From Adiantum capillus-veneris (Eukaryota > Streptophyta > Polypodiopsida > Polypodiales > Pteridaceae): a stretch of 64,000 nt of DNA. The DNA lies in NCBI GenBank assembly GCA_014529385.2, contig CM043956.1, forward strand, positions 63,740,620-63,804,619. Direction: 5' to 3'. Shown here piece by piece: positions 1 to 12,787 of this stretch (positions are counted from its first letter, which is position 1; every line of letters starts with the position of its first letter). The notes below the pieces were generated by a model. It ran no database searches. It had not been told where the DNA came from and saw nothing but the letters and a program-made list of their open reading frames with translations. A program made the position numbers and the translations under genes.

Positions 1-133
1 ATTGTGGGCTTCTTTGCAAGATCACCTAGTGGAAAATAGAGGTCCTTCAGGTAGAGATAATCTTCAATCTGTATCTTCCAATGTAGTTTTTGCCATTGAA
101 CTTCTCGATCTTGAGTTTCCCTTCCTCCGCCAT
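1..133 (-). pseudogene. Ty1/copia gag, N-terminal fragment
   Basis: Capsid polyprotein start of a copia LTR retrotransposon that runs off the left edge of the window. The ATG is at 133-131 on the minus strand, followed by MAEEGKLKIEKFNGKNY; the KFNGKN motif is the usual opening of plant copia gag. After NYI the frame must shift by one base, and then WKIQIEDYLYLKDLYFPLG can be read, which is the standard next block (W..K..DLL/YL..KDLY). So gag identity is clear but the frame is broken within 20 codons. It sits about 60 bases inside the PBS and LTR at 193-730, exactly where gag should begin. Only about 44 codons are inside the window. Confidence 0.8.
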
Positions 134-192
134 TATTCCCACTCAATTCAAGGAATCTTTTCCTTGAGATAATTTAGCTACGAGCAAATCTT

Positions 193-204
193 ACTCTCAT
201 ACCA
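193..204 (-). other. tRNA-iMet-type primer binding site (copia)
   Basis: On the minus strand this reads TGGTATGAGAGT, close to the common plant PBS TGGTATCAGAGC complementary to initiator tRNA-Met. It lies between the LTR on the right and the gag ATG at 133. Confidence 0.65.
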
Positions 205-205
205 G

Positions 206-730
206 TTTTTAGGAAATATGACGTAGCTAAATAGATATGTGAGTAGCTTACTTAATGAGGAGAGAGAAATTTTCACACACAAGAGATTATAGAGTAGAGA
301 GAGAGAGAGAGCACATACGTGGTTCACCCAATGTGGGCTACATCCACGGGAAAGCAGCCACTCAATTGCTTTAGTACTTCAAACAAGAAGTAGATTACAA
401 AGGGATTATACCCTTAATAGATCTCCCACCTTGCTTCACTCTCACCAACTCACACCAACTTTACAATGCACCACAATGCTTCACACTCCATTTTTGTGTG
501 TAGAAGAGACCTCCTTTTATAGGTCAAAAGGGTTGCCCTCTCTCATGAGAGGAAGCCATGTGTAGCCGCCCTTGTGTAGATAAGTCCAAATCGGACCCTC
601 TAATCCACCCATGTGTGACAGCCATCGCACCTAGTCGAGCTAACGGCCACCCTCTCTAGCCGGCGGCTGCAGCATCTCTGAAACACCCCGACTTTTTGAC
701 GGCTCTGTTACACCCAAACTGTTCGCAACA
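206..730 (-). repeat. copia 5' LTR
   Basis: Minus-strand LTR of about 525 bp. Its proposed 5' end at 730 reads TGTTGCGAACAG on the minus strand. A TATA box (TATAAAA at 521-515, minus) is well placed for a U3/R boundary, and the end abuts the PBS at 204. A short GA run is at 297-312. The exact inner boundary is uncertain because no clean terminal CA is seen next to the PBS. The second LTR lies outside the window, so the outer boundary is inferred only from the TG start and the TATA position. Confidence 0.6.
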
Positions 731-760
731 CAGGCGGCTAGTTCCTTCCAGCCCTCGATT

Positions 761-1489
761 ATGGAGAATTCCGGGGCCTCGGCTTCTCCCAACGATCCCT
801 CCAAGCATGCGATGGCTAATGAAGCTACCCTCACCACCCCTTCCGTCGGTCCTCTACTCGCCGGCAGCGGGCTAAATGCCCTCTTCTTACAATCCGCCGC
901 CGCTACTACCTCTTCTTCTATGCTTTTTCCCACTTACACCCGTGCTTCCGTGTGCCCTCCCAATGGAGCCGTTTCTCTCCCGGGATTTACCTCGGCGGCC
1001 TCCCTCGTCAACCCGTCCGCTTGGGGACAACACGCCCCCGGCTTGTCCGCTTTCTCTACCTTAACCTCTTCCAAGAAGTCGCTTTTTGGCCCGGAGGAGA
1101 TACGGGGCCTCACGGCCAACCTACCCCTCGAAGACCTTGATCAACTCTCCCTCCCCTCATCCAATGCTTTTTTCTCCGCTAATGTGGCTTTTGCATCACG
1201 AAAAAATGCCTTCTCCAAATCAGGCCAAAGCGGTATTCTCTCAAGCCCCCCCCTCACTTTCCCGACCACCTTCGGCTCCATCGCGGCTAACTCCTCATCC
1301 TTCACTTTTACCCCATCCCTAGCCATAAACCTTCTTATGGATACCCTTCCCATTCTTCCCGCCATCAACAAACCCTTAGAATTTGGCAAGATTGTTGCCC
1401 TTTCTTTAGCGGATTTCAAAACCTTGAACCTTAAACTCCATAAAGCCGCTTCGCACCTCTCTCATTTGCAAAATCTTCTAGCCAACTAA
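761..1489 (+). CDS. unidentified Ser/Pro/Ala-rich ORF
   Basis: An open frame of 242 codons from an ATG at 761. The same frame is already open from 644, but it has no upstream ATG there. The region is clearly more GC-rich than its AT-rich surroundings, which supports real coding history. The protein is rich in Ser, Ala, Pro and Leu with no metal-binding or catalytic motif that I recognise. A TAA ends it at 1487-1489; the same frame then reopens after eight codons as the 1511-2092 ORF, so the two may be one protein of about 440 residues with one stop. It starts just outside the copia LTR. A transposon-encoded accessory or gag-like protein is possible, but I cannot assign a family. Confidence 0.45.
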   Translation: MENSGASASPNDPSKHAMANEATLTTPSVGPLLAGSGLNALFLQSAAATTSSSMLFPTYTRASVCPPNGAVSLPGFTSAASLVNPSAWGQHAPGLSAFSTLTSSKKSLFGPEEIRGLTANLPLEDLDQLSLPSSNAFFSANVAFASRKNAFSKSGQSGILSSPPLTFPTTFGSIAANSSSFTFTPSLAINLLMDTLPILPAINKPLEFGKIVALSLADFKTLNLKLHKAASHLSHLQNLLAN

Positions 1490-1510
1490 AAAGCCCCCCT
1501 TAGCCTTTGT

Positions 1511-2092
1511 ATGAAGCCTCCCCGCCTCTCCCTAGAGGACTCTCAAGCACAAGCACTTTTTAGTGCCAAGATAGAAGCACTCAACATCCAATTCCAATTG
1601 GATTGCACCCAAGCCTACATTCACGCCCAAGGTATTCTCGTCACCAACCTTCAAAAAAACTTTGACTCATACCGTGACATAGTTGAAGAGAGGCTTCTTG
1701 ACCTCACCAAGAAACTTGCTTCCATCTCCTTTCCAAGAGTCCAACCCTCGGCTTGGGCCAATCAACTCCACACTTGGAAACTTTCTTCACTTCATGAGTT
1801 TGATGCTCAACTTCAAAATGCTATCCTCCAAACGCATTTGGCTTCTTCAATAAACACGGCGGCGCATAATGCAAGGAAGAGGGCTCAAGCTACCATTTTG
1901 GAGGAAGCGGAGTCTCTTCCCAAAGAAGAAACGGTTGGAGAATTGGTGCATCATGAAGTGACCACACAAATGAAGAATCTTCTCTCACCTCCACCTAAGA
2001 GGACTCCTAACCCTAAAAACTCCCATCGTGTAATCCACAATAAGAAAACTCTCCCTTTTGCTAGAGCCTCTCATGAAGAAGGTTTGCATTAA
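1511..2092 (+). CDS. unidentified helical ORF, same frame as 761-1489
   Basis: 193 codons from ATG to TAA in the same reading frame as the upstream ORF. The sequence is mainly amphipathic and helix-prone (for example LEDSQAQALFSAKIEALN and FDSYRDIVEERLLDLTKKL), followed by a Glu-rich stretch and a basic, Pro-rich tail (SPPPKRTPNPKN). This looks like an oligomerising segment plus a basic nucleic-acid-binding tail, as seen in gag or ORF1-type proteins, but that is inference from composition only. No zinc knuckle and no polymerase follow; downstream DNA to 2530 is pyrimidine-rich and has no convincing coding frame. Confidence 0.45.
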   Translation: MKPPRLSLEDSQAQALFSAKIEALNIQFQLDCTQAYIHAQGILVTNLQKNFDSYRDIVEERLLDLTKKLASISFPRVQPSAWANQLHTWKLSSLHEFDAQLQNAILQTHLASSINTAAHNARKRAQATILEEAESLPKEETVGELVHHEVTTQMKNLLSPPPKRTPNPKNSHRVIHNKKTLPFARASHEEGLH

Positions 2093-2990
2093 CCCTTCAA
2101 AAAACCTAAACCCTCCTCACCGGGAATCCTCCCTTCCCCCTACACCCCTTGTAAACCGCCATTGAACTCCTCCTCCAAGAAAAACCCTTTCTCCCCTCCC
2201 CCCTCTCCCAACCCCACCTTTATCCCTCCCCTTTGGTAACACCTAACTATCCCTTGGGCCCTTCTTCCTCCTCCACCTCTTTTTCTCACCCTCCACATCT
2301 CCACCCTAAGCATAGTCTCCCTTGTAAGAATAGAGGTTCAAAAAACTTGCAATGGAGGAGGAAGAAATAGGTTTTGAGCACCCTTCTTCTTGGGTCCACT
2401 TGCTCTTCTCCCATAGCCCACTCTATCCTCACCTTTGGACCCCTCCTCCTTGTAACTTGTCTTTTCTCCCCCTCTCTTGCCATGTGTATAGAGAAAGGTC
2501 TAAATATTGGCTCCCAGTAACCATCCAAGGCTCCAAAAGGAGAATCTAGGTCAAGATAGATAACATAAGATCATGGAGTAAGGCATTAAATTTGGAAGAT
2601 CTTTGTAAAAATATGGTACCAAAACGATTGAGAGAATGTTAGCTTCTATGAACATTTTTCCTTTAACAGAGATAGACCTCAGTGCGGTAATAATGGACAA
2701 ACAACAAGTGGAACAAAAAAACAACAACAATACCCATATCAGTTCCCACTGAAGAAAACGATGGGGAAAGATTAGTTTAGATAGATGGTCGGGAGCCAGA
2801 CCATTCTCCCGACCAGAACATTCTATACCTTAAAATATTAGTGGGAAAGCAGAAAGTAGTTCAGAGGAGCATTCAAAAGTAAATGAGGAAATCCTAGTAG
2901 CACCACAACAGGATCTTCAGAATTATCTTCAAGAAGTTGGTAATGCATTTAATGATTATTCTACGTGCGTTTGAATAGATAAATAAGCTG
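2093..2990. other. no gene seen; C-rich then A-rich spacer
   Basis: 2100-2500 is strongly pyrimidine-rich on the plus strand, possibly the 3' untranslated part of the ORF pair upstream. 2550-2990 is AT-rich. A small hairpin with 9-bp arms (GGTCGGGAG/CTCCCGACC) lies near 2786-2815. Nothing else is supported. Confidence 0.4.
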
Positions 2991-2994
2991 AATC

Positions 2995-4020
2995 AATGGC
3001 TAAGAGAAAATGTGGAGGACCAAATTGGCTACTCCCAGACGATCAAGAACTTGAAGAATGGAATTTTAACTCAGAAGAAGAACCAAGAATGATTAAGATC
3101 AACAAACATCGAAAGTCAAAGATCAAGGAAAAAGAAAAGGCATTGTTCATACAAATTTGAAGGGCATAGTAAGATAGCAAAGTTGTGTTCCAAGCAAGTG
3201 AGAAAAAATTGTTGAAGTCATGGGGCTTTGAGATGATTAGGGAAGACGCATCATTTCCTTTTGATGAGCAAATCACGCAGCAGGTACTCCACACATACAA
3301 GGCTGAAAAAAGCATTGTAGTAATTTAGGGCAGCACCTTAGAATTGATTATTGGAGTAGCTCGCATTATCAAACTTCCCCATGATTAGAAAGCCATACCA
3401 ACAACTGCTGAAGAGGTCAGTCAATTTTTGAAAGAAGACAATCATGCCAAAAAGAAACAAATAGATGGTGCTCAAGGTATTTCAGTAGCGGTGCTCGAAC
3501 ACACAACAGTATATAGGTTTATCATTGAGACCATCAGCCTGAAGAACAAACCTACATATTTTTTTGAAAAACTGTTTGCAATGCTATTAGCCAAAATAAT
3601 AAACCCAGAAGCTAATATCAACATTGCACAATTTTTGTTCAGCTTACATAACAGACTACCAAGGCAAAATCTAGAAATCTTTTCAAAGCATGGCATGTTT
3701 GACAACTTGTATATTGGGTGACTCGAAACGCAGTATCTGCCAATGTCACTACAATATGGGACACGGTGGATACCTAGAGCTGAGAAAATCAATTTAGATT
3801 CTTCTGATGAAGAAACAAAAATTGACTCACATCAAATTGGGTCACAAAGAAAGGAAAATTCATTAAAGCCAACTAAGGACAAAGGTAAAGGCAAGGAGTT
3901 GGTAGGGTAAAAGCATCCAACCACTGACCTGGATACTAGTTTTGCTTCCAAAAAGATCAAAACAATGGATTTGATCAAGGGATTTAAAGCAAGAAGTCAA
4001 AAACCAACCAGTATGTAGAT
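2995..4020 (+). pseudogene. decayed unidentified retroelement ORF (gag-like)
   Basis: A plus-strand frame that is readable with several stops. It opens near 2997 with MAKRKCGGPNWLLPDD, then LEEWNF..EEEPRMIKINKH. A related block (IEEWNF..NPRMVKINKH) occurs again at about 33845-33910. From about 3190 one frame continues to 4020 through stops near 3328, 3388, 3719, 3908 and 4016. Its longest open part is 3428-3721, with the block NKPTYFFEKLFAMLLAKIIN followed by INIAQFLFSLHNRLPRQN. An acidic/Lys-rich tail then runs almost to the candidate LTR start at 4038. I do not recognise the family; the position beside an LTR suggests the main ORF of a non-autonomous LTR element. Confidence 0.4.
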
Positions 4021-4037
4021 CATTGAGAAACACGCAA

Positions 4038-5287
4038 TGTTGACCGGATATTATATGCTGAGTTTAAAATTGGGATGCCCCTTTAAATATTGCTGACTAT
4101 GTATTAATGAGTCAGATATTTGGTAAGTCAGATATTTGCTGACTCTGATTATTGCTGAGTCTGAAGATTTGCTGAGTCGGATTATTTGCTAAACATTGCT
4201 GGGTCGGAATATTGCTAGGTCGGATTTTGGTCAGGTCGGATTTTGTTGACTTTGATATTTTATGCCAAGAACATTTTTGGGTTGGACAGTTATAACCATC
4301 AGTTAGCACTTGTATTGGGACCCGAGGGATTCACTCTATATCCAAAACGGGACGCCACCTGCAAGCGGACAACTTTGATAAAACCCCTATATACAACTCA
4401 TATTAGGCAATACAAACGTCCCTTTCTACGCTTATACGACAATCAATGTAAAAAACTATCACACCCCTATCTTACATATAAAATTTACGTCTCACATGAT
4501 CTAGCTGAGTAAAACTAGTCAAAGAGCGTGTAGCATAGAGACTAGCATTGTACTAAGGAACCACTTTTTTTAATAACTAGTTGTACCATCAATGTGTCTT
4601 AGTTTGAGTTTTGAACTATGTGCTTGTTCAGCCTGCACTCTAGCTACTCGTCCAATTTTGACCCATCTAAATTACTCAAAAAACATGGTCATAAAGTTGT
4701 GTTAGGTTCTTTGTGTAAATTTGCATCTATACAAACTCTTTACAGCTTTCATCCCTCAGCAAATGAACTATAATCACAAAACAAGCAGTTTGATACAAAG
4801 CAGTGTTAGTTCTTGCATGTATCTTTGTAGCTATATACCCACAAGTTCAAGGGCAGACTCTTTTGGGAAGCCATAATTTTGAAACACAACAAATTCCTCT
4901 CATTTTCACCTTTTTTCACTTAACCCCCCCATAAATATGATACCCCCTCCCTTATTTTTAAGCTTGGGAGATAAATTATTGGGGGCCTGCCTCTAACTTA
5001 TATGCTTATGTAACTTGTCAAAAAAAACCCCTCCCCTGCACTTACGTGGTGCGGTAAGTTTTCCATGGTGAATCCCCCAAGATTGGGACGAGTTCGGAGT
5101 AGGGGAATGCGAGAGAAGATTTAGCCATGGTGTTCTTTGCTCTGTCTGATCTTTTCTCTATGTTTTGTTTGCTGACTCTGAAGTTATCTGAATGTGTCTT
5201 TTTTTTAGTTTGATCATAGACTGAGTATTTATTCTCTATTTGAGAGCATGTGTGTGAGAGATATTCTTGTGTTGTTGAATCCCAACA
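4038..5287 (+). repeat. candidate LTR (TGTTG...CAACA)
   Basis: A 1,250-bp block beginning TGTTG and ending CAACA, so its ends form a 5-bp inverted repeat typical of LTRs. It is followed at once by CATTTGGTGATCCC, which resembles a non-Met-type gypsy primer site. A possible TATA-like sequence lies near 4388. I found no second copy in the window, so it could be a solo LTR, the 3' LTR of the ORF on its left, or the 5' LTR of something on its right. Confidence 0.4.
4100..4262 (+). repeat. degenerate short tandem repeat (GCTGAGTCGGAT type)
   Basis: About seven imperfect copies of a roughly 18-22-bp unit built around (T)GCTGAGTC(G/T)GAT(A)TTT, for example at 4135, 4154, 4172, 4198, 4212 and 4228. 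They sit in the first part of the candidate LTR, where U3 enhancer-type repeats are common. Confidence 0.5.
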
Positions 5288-8060
5288 CATTTGGTGATCC
5301 CACTGGTCCATTGAAGGTTTCACCAACACATTTCGTGATCCTGCTACAATTTTTTGTGTGTCGTGTCTGACATTCTAGTCTTGTTGATTACCTACTGTAA
5401 TGGTATGTCTGTTGGGTCTGATTACCTTCTGTGTTAGCATTTGAGGTCAGTGTTTGTGTTTCACGAGAGTAATGATACTATGAAAGAACCTATCCCGAAG
5501 GAGAAATTGTTAGACCAAGGAGCAAAAATTCAGGAGCAGCATATCATGTTTTATTAGAAGGGTTGCTGCAGAGCCAAAATTCAGATTTTTCTCCTATAAG
5601 TGTTGCAGATTGAGATTGGATAGATTCAGCAAGGTGTTGTAGATTCAAGCTGCACAGATTCAGCAAGGTGCCGGAGATTCAGACTGTGCAAAATGACAAA
5701 AGTTTGGATGATTTTGTAGAGACAAAAGAACAATTTCTTGAAATTAGATAGAAAAATTTGATGTTGAATCTGATGCTGATAATTAGATCTGTCAAAGCAA
5801 ACAAACTCAAGAATGGTATCTTTGACTAAATTTTTCCAAACTATAAATACATCACTAAACTAAAATATCCCAATCAGTTTAAGCAACCAATTAAATATGC
5901 GAATCCCGGTACAACATCCGTGGCTTTGTTTAGCGAATTTAATGGGTCTCAGATTGGTGTGGTGCACCGATCTTGAGGGCCAAACATGATTGTTGTATTT
6001 TAATGAAGTGAATGTTAGGGGGGGGGGGGGGGGGGTAAAAGGAAGAAAGAGAAATGTGAGGTTTGCATGAGTAAGAAGCATGAGGTGGATGATTTTTCGT
6101 GTGTTGTTAATGAGTGCTCAAAGAGAGATGCTTGTAGGAAGTGGTGCATGGTGGATTTGTGCACAAAACTTCATAACATTAGCCGCAAATTGCATAAAGC
6201 AATTTCCTATAACAAAATGGAAAGAGCCTTAGAGAAGTTAGATGATTTTGAAGATGACTTGGAGAATGCATATGAAATGGCTAGATGATCATAAAGGGGA
6301 TAGGCAAAAATCATGTTCTAGTAGAAAGAAGGGTTTCAAGTTGCAAAAAGCATGTGAGAAGTTGAGGGATACATATGAGAATGAGTTTGAAGGGGATTTG
6401 AGTGATGGTGATGATGATGGATGGAGAATGGGTCATGTAATCCACCAAGTAGGGATACCAAAGATGGAGGAGAAGGAGATGCAAAAGGAGGTTGGCCAAA
6501 AGAGCCTAAAAGAGCCCCTAGATACCCCTCACCTACCACTAGAGTTTACCCATGGAGTGTAAGAGGAAGATCCATTGCTTAAACTTATATTGTTTGCATA
6601 TGGAAAATGTTGTTACCCTATTTGTGAGGAGAAGAATGTCATACATAAACATGATGTTGTTCATGTTATCAAAAGCCCACTTGAAGAGGTGGATAGTGAG
6701 ATGAATGCAAAGGAGAAATGGTTGGAAATCAGATTTCTTGAAATCAGATTTGCTGAGGAGGAATTTCTAAAAACCATATCAGTTTAGAAGGAGTCTCCAC
6801 CAAGAAGATCCTTGTAGGTGAAAGTGTTGCAAAAAGGTGCAGAAGGAACATTGAAGGAGTTTACAGATTTTGATTTTGATGATCGACAAATTCAAATGAA
6901 AATCAGACCACTATGCCAGATATTGTGGATGATGAAGCGAATTAGAATTTTGGTTTTGAATGTTTTGAAGGACAAATTTTGATGTCACAGGTCGATATCA
7001 AGCAAGGATATGCTTCAGTTTGCAGAGAATTGGAAGAAGCAGATTGATTGTTGTTCCAATCTAAAATAGGGATGAATCAAAAGAAGGTCCCAGAGATTAG
7101 ATTGAGCATGAGGAATGGCAAGAGAAAGTCCTTGAGGAGTATAACACAGGTTTAACATGTTTTGTGGAGCCCGCAGTGATGTTTGAAATGTAGAATGATG
7201 AAATTTCAATGGATGTGCATTCTGAAATTGATGTGGGACAAGTTGTTCAATCCAAGAATACTTTTATTGGAATATGTGTGTTTTAAAGCTGATGAGATAG
7301 CAGAAGTAGATTCTTACAGGATGGACTGCCAGATATGGATGGTGGACTATCAGAATTCAAAATTTTATGTGCTGCAGATTTGGAGCTGCAAACTAGGAAA
7401 AGAATAATACATTACAGGAATGTTCAGGTAGACTTAACGATTGGATTAGGTGGAATGTGCATTTTACAGGAGGATGATTTGATTTTGAAAAATGTGGAGG
7501 ATGCTCTGATTTTGAAAATTTGGACTTGGAAAATTTTCAATGGAATGATAGAAAGTTCACAATGCAAAAAGGCAGCAATACATTAGATCCATCTATGTGG
7601 GGGTCACATGCATGGTAGTGGATTGGAAGCCAACCAATTATCATGACCAAACTATTTGTCAACTACGAGCTCACCTTGCATGTGTGAAAGCATTGGAAAA
7701 GATTCCAGAATGGGACCTCACTGGCAATGAGAGAGGAGTGCATCCTAAAGCTACAAAATTAACCACAGTAGATCTTAGGTCAGTGGGACTTCAAGTGGAA
7801 ATACTCTTAGGCAACAAGCCTACATACCAATGTATGAAGGAGATTTGACGCCAAGTAGGTGTCATGATTTTTGAAAAAGAAAAGAAGAAGAGAATCTAAG
7901 ACAAATTCTCCTCCTACAATATGTGAGGAGGAAGGGGAGAGGCTAGCCATGCTTATCTTTTCCCTCTCGAGGCTGGCCACGTGTAGGCCATGCTTATATT
8001 TTCCCTCCCTCTCTCTCTCTCTCTCCCTCCCACAAGTGGAGAGGATGCACAAGACAGACG
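5288..8060 (+). other. unassigned region, short broken ORFs
   Basis: No domain is recognisable. A homopolymer of 18 G lies at 6018-6035. Short plus-strand ORFs occur at 6067-6562, 6575-6787, 7183-7586 and 7597-7848, in changing frames, as expected for a decayed protein-coding element. If 4038-5287 is a 5' LTR, this would be the internal region of that element, but no gag or pol motif confirms it. Confidence 0.35.
6067..6562 (+). pseudogene. unidentified charged ORF with one frameshift
   Basis: Two overlapping plus-strand ORFs (6067-6288 and 6242-6562) that make sense as one protein with a single frame change near 6280. The first part has five Cys residues (CVVNECSKRDACRKWCMVDLC) followed by a charged helical stretch ending EKLDDFEDDLENAYEM. 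The second continues with Lys/Glu-rich sequence, an Asp run (SDGDDDGW) and a Pro-rich end. The Cys spacing is not that of a retroviral zinc knuckle. Function unknown; it may be part of an unrecognised retroelement ORF. Confidence 0.3.
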
Positions 8061-8065
8061 AGCAT

Positions 8066-9830
<1,765 letters not shown>

Positions 9831-11478
9831 GGATTGGCGGATGAAGGAAGTTCTTAGAAGCAATAACCAATGAATTACCATAGTAGTTGATAGTGCAAGA
9901 CCCATTACTGATTTTCTATAGCTTTTGACTCTCTAGAATCTATGCTAGTCTGTGTACAGAACTGCTTATGCTCTTGTAATCATTTTAGTGCGCGCTCTCT
10001 CTCTTCTTTTATGACAAAGTCAACCTTTGGATTATGAAATGCTCTAGTGTACTCCGTATACCTGAAATACAATTTTAGTTTCAGCTCCCTTTCCAATGTC
10101 TTGTCTTTTAGTTCCAATATTTCACTTTCTAGTTTTGGTGTTTTCTAGTCTAGTTCCAGTCTTGATTTCTAGTAATCATCAAATCTCTAATTTTGATATC
10201 TTTAGCTCCTAGAATAGTTGTCTGAATACATCCAACACATTCCATCATACCTTGATAAGTCTATGCTAGAAGCGCTTGAAAATGCAACATACACAAGATT
10301 GGGATACTTCAATTTTTCCCTAAGGTCTTTGAAGATAACCAAGATTGATAAATTTAAAGATTACTTATCAAAATATTGAATCTTACCTTATCATAGCACA
10401 AGTTTTTTCTTTCTTGTTTTCAAAGAGTACATAATTGCGTAGAGCCTCACATCAAGGTTACTTTTGAGAAGATTAGGTCATTAAGCTTCTATTCCATTTT
10501 ATCTACCTATGTGCCAAATTTCAATTCCATTAGAGTCTGCCAACTTGTAAGAGACAATATATAGACCAACTTGTAGATCTCTCTCAATCTCTTTCTTGCT
10601 ATCTAAGAAGGAATCAAGTACTAATAAAAATAAATTCTTATTTAGCACAAAGAAATTCTCCTCGATCTTTATTCAAGCAATACAAAAATATTGACATGAT
10701 GTCTTTGATGGCACAAGTGTATGGTGGGAATTCTACCAAGGTTGATTCCTTAGATATAATTTATAGATTGGCCTCTAGTTTATTATACCTTTTCATGTAT
10801 AAAAATTCCAAACCAAACAAATCTAATTTAAGTTATCGATAACCTCCAAATATGGTAGCGATAGAGTGCCTTGCACAGCAATAAAAACAATAAAGTACAG
10901 ACTGCTTCTTATTAATCTTGATCAAGATATGGTCATGAAGAGTATACAAGGGACAATGTAGTCATAGTTCTTACATCCATTCCATGATGTGCTCATGGTA
11001 GCCTATTACTTGAAACTATCTCTAGTGGGGCTGTTCCATATTAGGAAAGAATGTCTTGCTCATGGAAAGCTCTTTTATTTCACAACTAAGGATCGGACCT
11101 CCATGCTAGTAATTGGTTGTTGTGGTGGGTGCTTTATTCAATTATACAATGACATTGCTCGATAGAGCTTTGTGCTTCTATAAGAGAGTCATGTTATGCC
11201 AGCAACTTGAGCCATTGTCACAAGGACCACTACTCATCTAACATAGTAAGAGGTCACCTTGTACCATGATGCTTTAGAGACCCACCCGCTCAAAAAAAAA
11301 AAGCACGAGTCCCAAAATTTGCAAGTTGTATAATAAACACACTCTTTGTTAAGTATATGCTATGAAAATTTTCAAGTATTTTCATCCAACTATGCTGAAA
11401 TATACATTATGATGAAATTACTAACCTCCAATAAGCATGGATTTGAAGCGTCTACACACAAGATATAGAAACGAACAT
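9831..11478. other. no gene seen; AT-rich spacer
   Basis: AT-rich sequence without ORFs above about 60 codons on either strand and without recognisable repeats, apart from an A run near 11292. Confidence 0.5.
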
Positions 11479-12039
11479 TGTTTTAGAGAAAACGTGGTGT
11501 TTAAGCTCTATTATATCAAATATTAGAAGGTTATACCAACTTTACAATGAAAGAGAAGGAGATGAGTGAGTGCATGTGTATGTGTGTGTATCTGTGCTGG
11601 TACACACATACACACACAAAGGAGATTTTGGTGATAAATGGTTAAAAATTTGAATTGAACATTTAAGAGGGAGGAAGATAATAGAAAATGAATTTGGATG
11701 TATAAACTATCACTTACATTATCTCAACAGACATGCCTTCCCTCTCCTAACATATTGAAGAAACTTTGAGAGACTACTAAAAGTAGGATGGGAATGACAG
11801 CCGCATGAGTACAAATGTCATCCACTCATTGACATTGGTGTCAACATGTAGCACAACATTGTTGAGATGATCATAAGTCACCCACCTATGTGGTTTTTGA
11901 TGCAAACTCTATGGGCAAGGAAATATGCACACTTGTGGTGTGAAAGGTTTATGGTTTGTGATATTGTTGAGTATTATGGTTTCTAAACCTAAGGATGCAA
12001 AGGAGGAAGGAAATGGAAGGGAGAACAGGGAGGTAGGGG

Positions 12040-12107
<68 letters not shown>

Positions 12108-12390
12108 GAGGAGGAGGGGAGAGAGGGAGTTATTTTTTGGAGGGAAAAGAAAAATTCAAAACTTGGCTCTAGTGAGTGTAAGTCAAAAAAAATGTCAAGC
12201 ATTGCTTTTTTTTAATATGTATAGAGGTTGAAAGGAGCTTTCACGATTCTAGTGTTTTTTATGTGTACTTGTGTAAAGAAATCAACCCGACACATCTTAT
12301 AATCTTGTTGCTATCTTTCTCTTAATGAAAACTCTCTCCTTTCATAGTTAATTTCATTGAATCTAAAAGTAAGTATTAAATTCTCTAACA
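11479..12390 (+). repeat. candidate 5' LTR ending at the PBS
   Basis: The right end is firm: ATTCTCTAACA at 12380-12390 directly precedes a canonical PBS. The left end is a guess at 11479, where TGTTTTAGAGAA partly mirrors the terminal TTCTCTAACA. The block contains CA-rich sequence near 11580-11620 and a 63-bp GA tract at 12042-12104. No matching 3' LTR was found downstream of E3. Confidence 0.45.
12042..12104. repeat. (GA)n microsatellite
   Basis: About 31 uninterrupted AG dinucleotides, followed by a short GAG run. Confidence 0.95.
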
Positions 12391-12391
12391 T

Positions 12392-12403
12392 TGGTATCAG
12401 AGC
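12392..12403 (+). other. tRNA-iMet primer binding site
   Basis: Exact TGGTATCAGAGC, the common plant PBS, one base after the LTR end at 12390. This marks the start of an LTR-element internal region on the plus strand. Confidence 0.85.
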
Positions 12404-12787
12404 TAAGGTTTCTCTTTTCTTGCATAAAAAGAGAGGTCCTTGAGTAATCTATGAAATGTTAGAGTTGTTCATTGAAATAGGGCAAGTACTATTTATTAAC
12501 TTGGCTGGCATGCATGTTTACAGGGTACAAGGGACACCATCAAGATATATGTTCTTAATAATGGAGTCTTTGGGGACTTGCCTACGGCTTAACCTTTATT
12601 GAGCATTTAGTCACCTGGTGCCATCCTCGCACCATTAAACCAACTCCACTACTCTTTGCAATTAACAATATTCTCAACCACGGAGTAGTTACTCGAGTAC
12701 TAATTTTCAAGGGATAAGAGGAGTAGTAGCCAAATTTTTGGAAGTGCCAAGGAAAGAGTTAGCATACACATACAAGGAAATTCAACC
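12404..12787 (+). other. retrotransposon untranslated leader
   Basis: The leader after the PBS has the order TTTCTCTTTTCTTGC, then AGAGAGGTCCTTGAG, then CTTAATAATGGAGTC and TTGCCT. The same order, on the opposite strand, follows the PBS at 51848-51859 and its first part follows the one at 49964-49975. So this leader is related to the E6-type LTR family, which leaves some doubt whether it originally belonged to the gag that follows. Confidence 0.5.
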
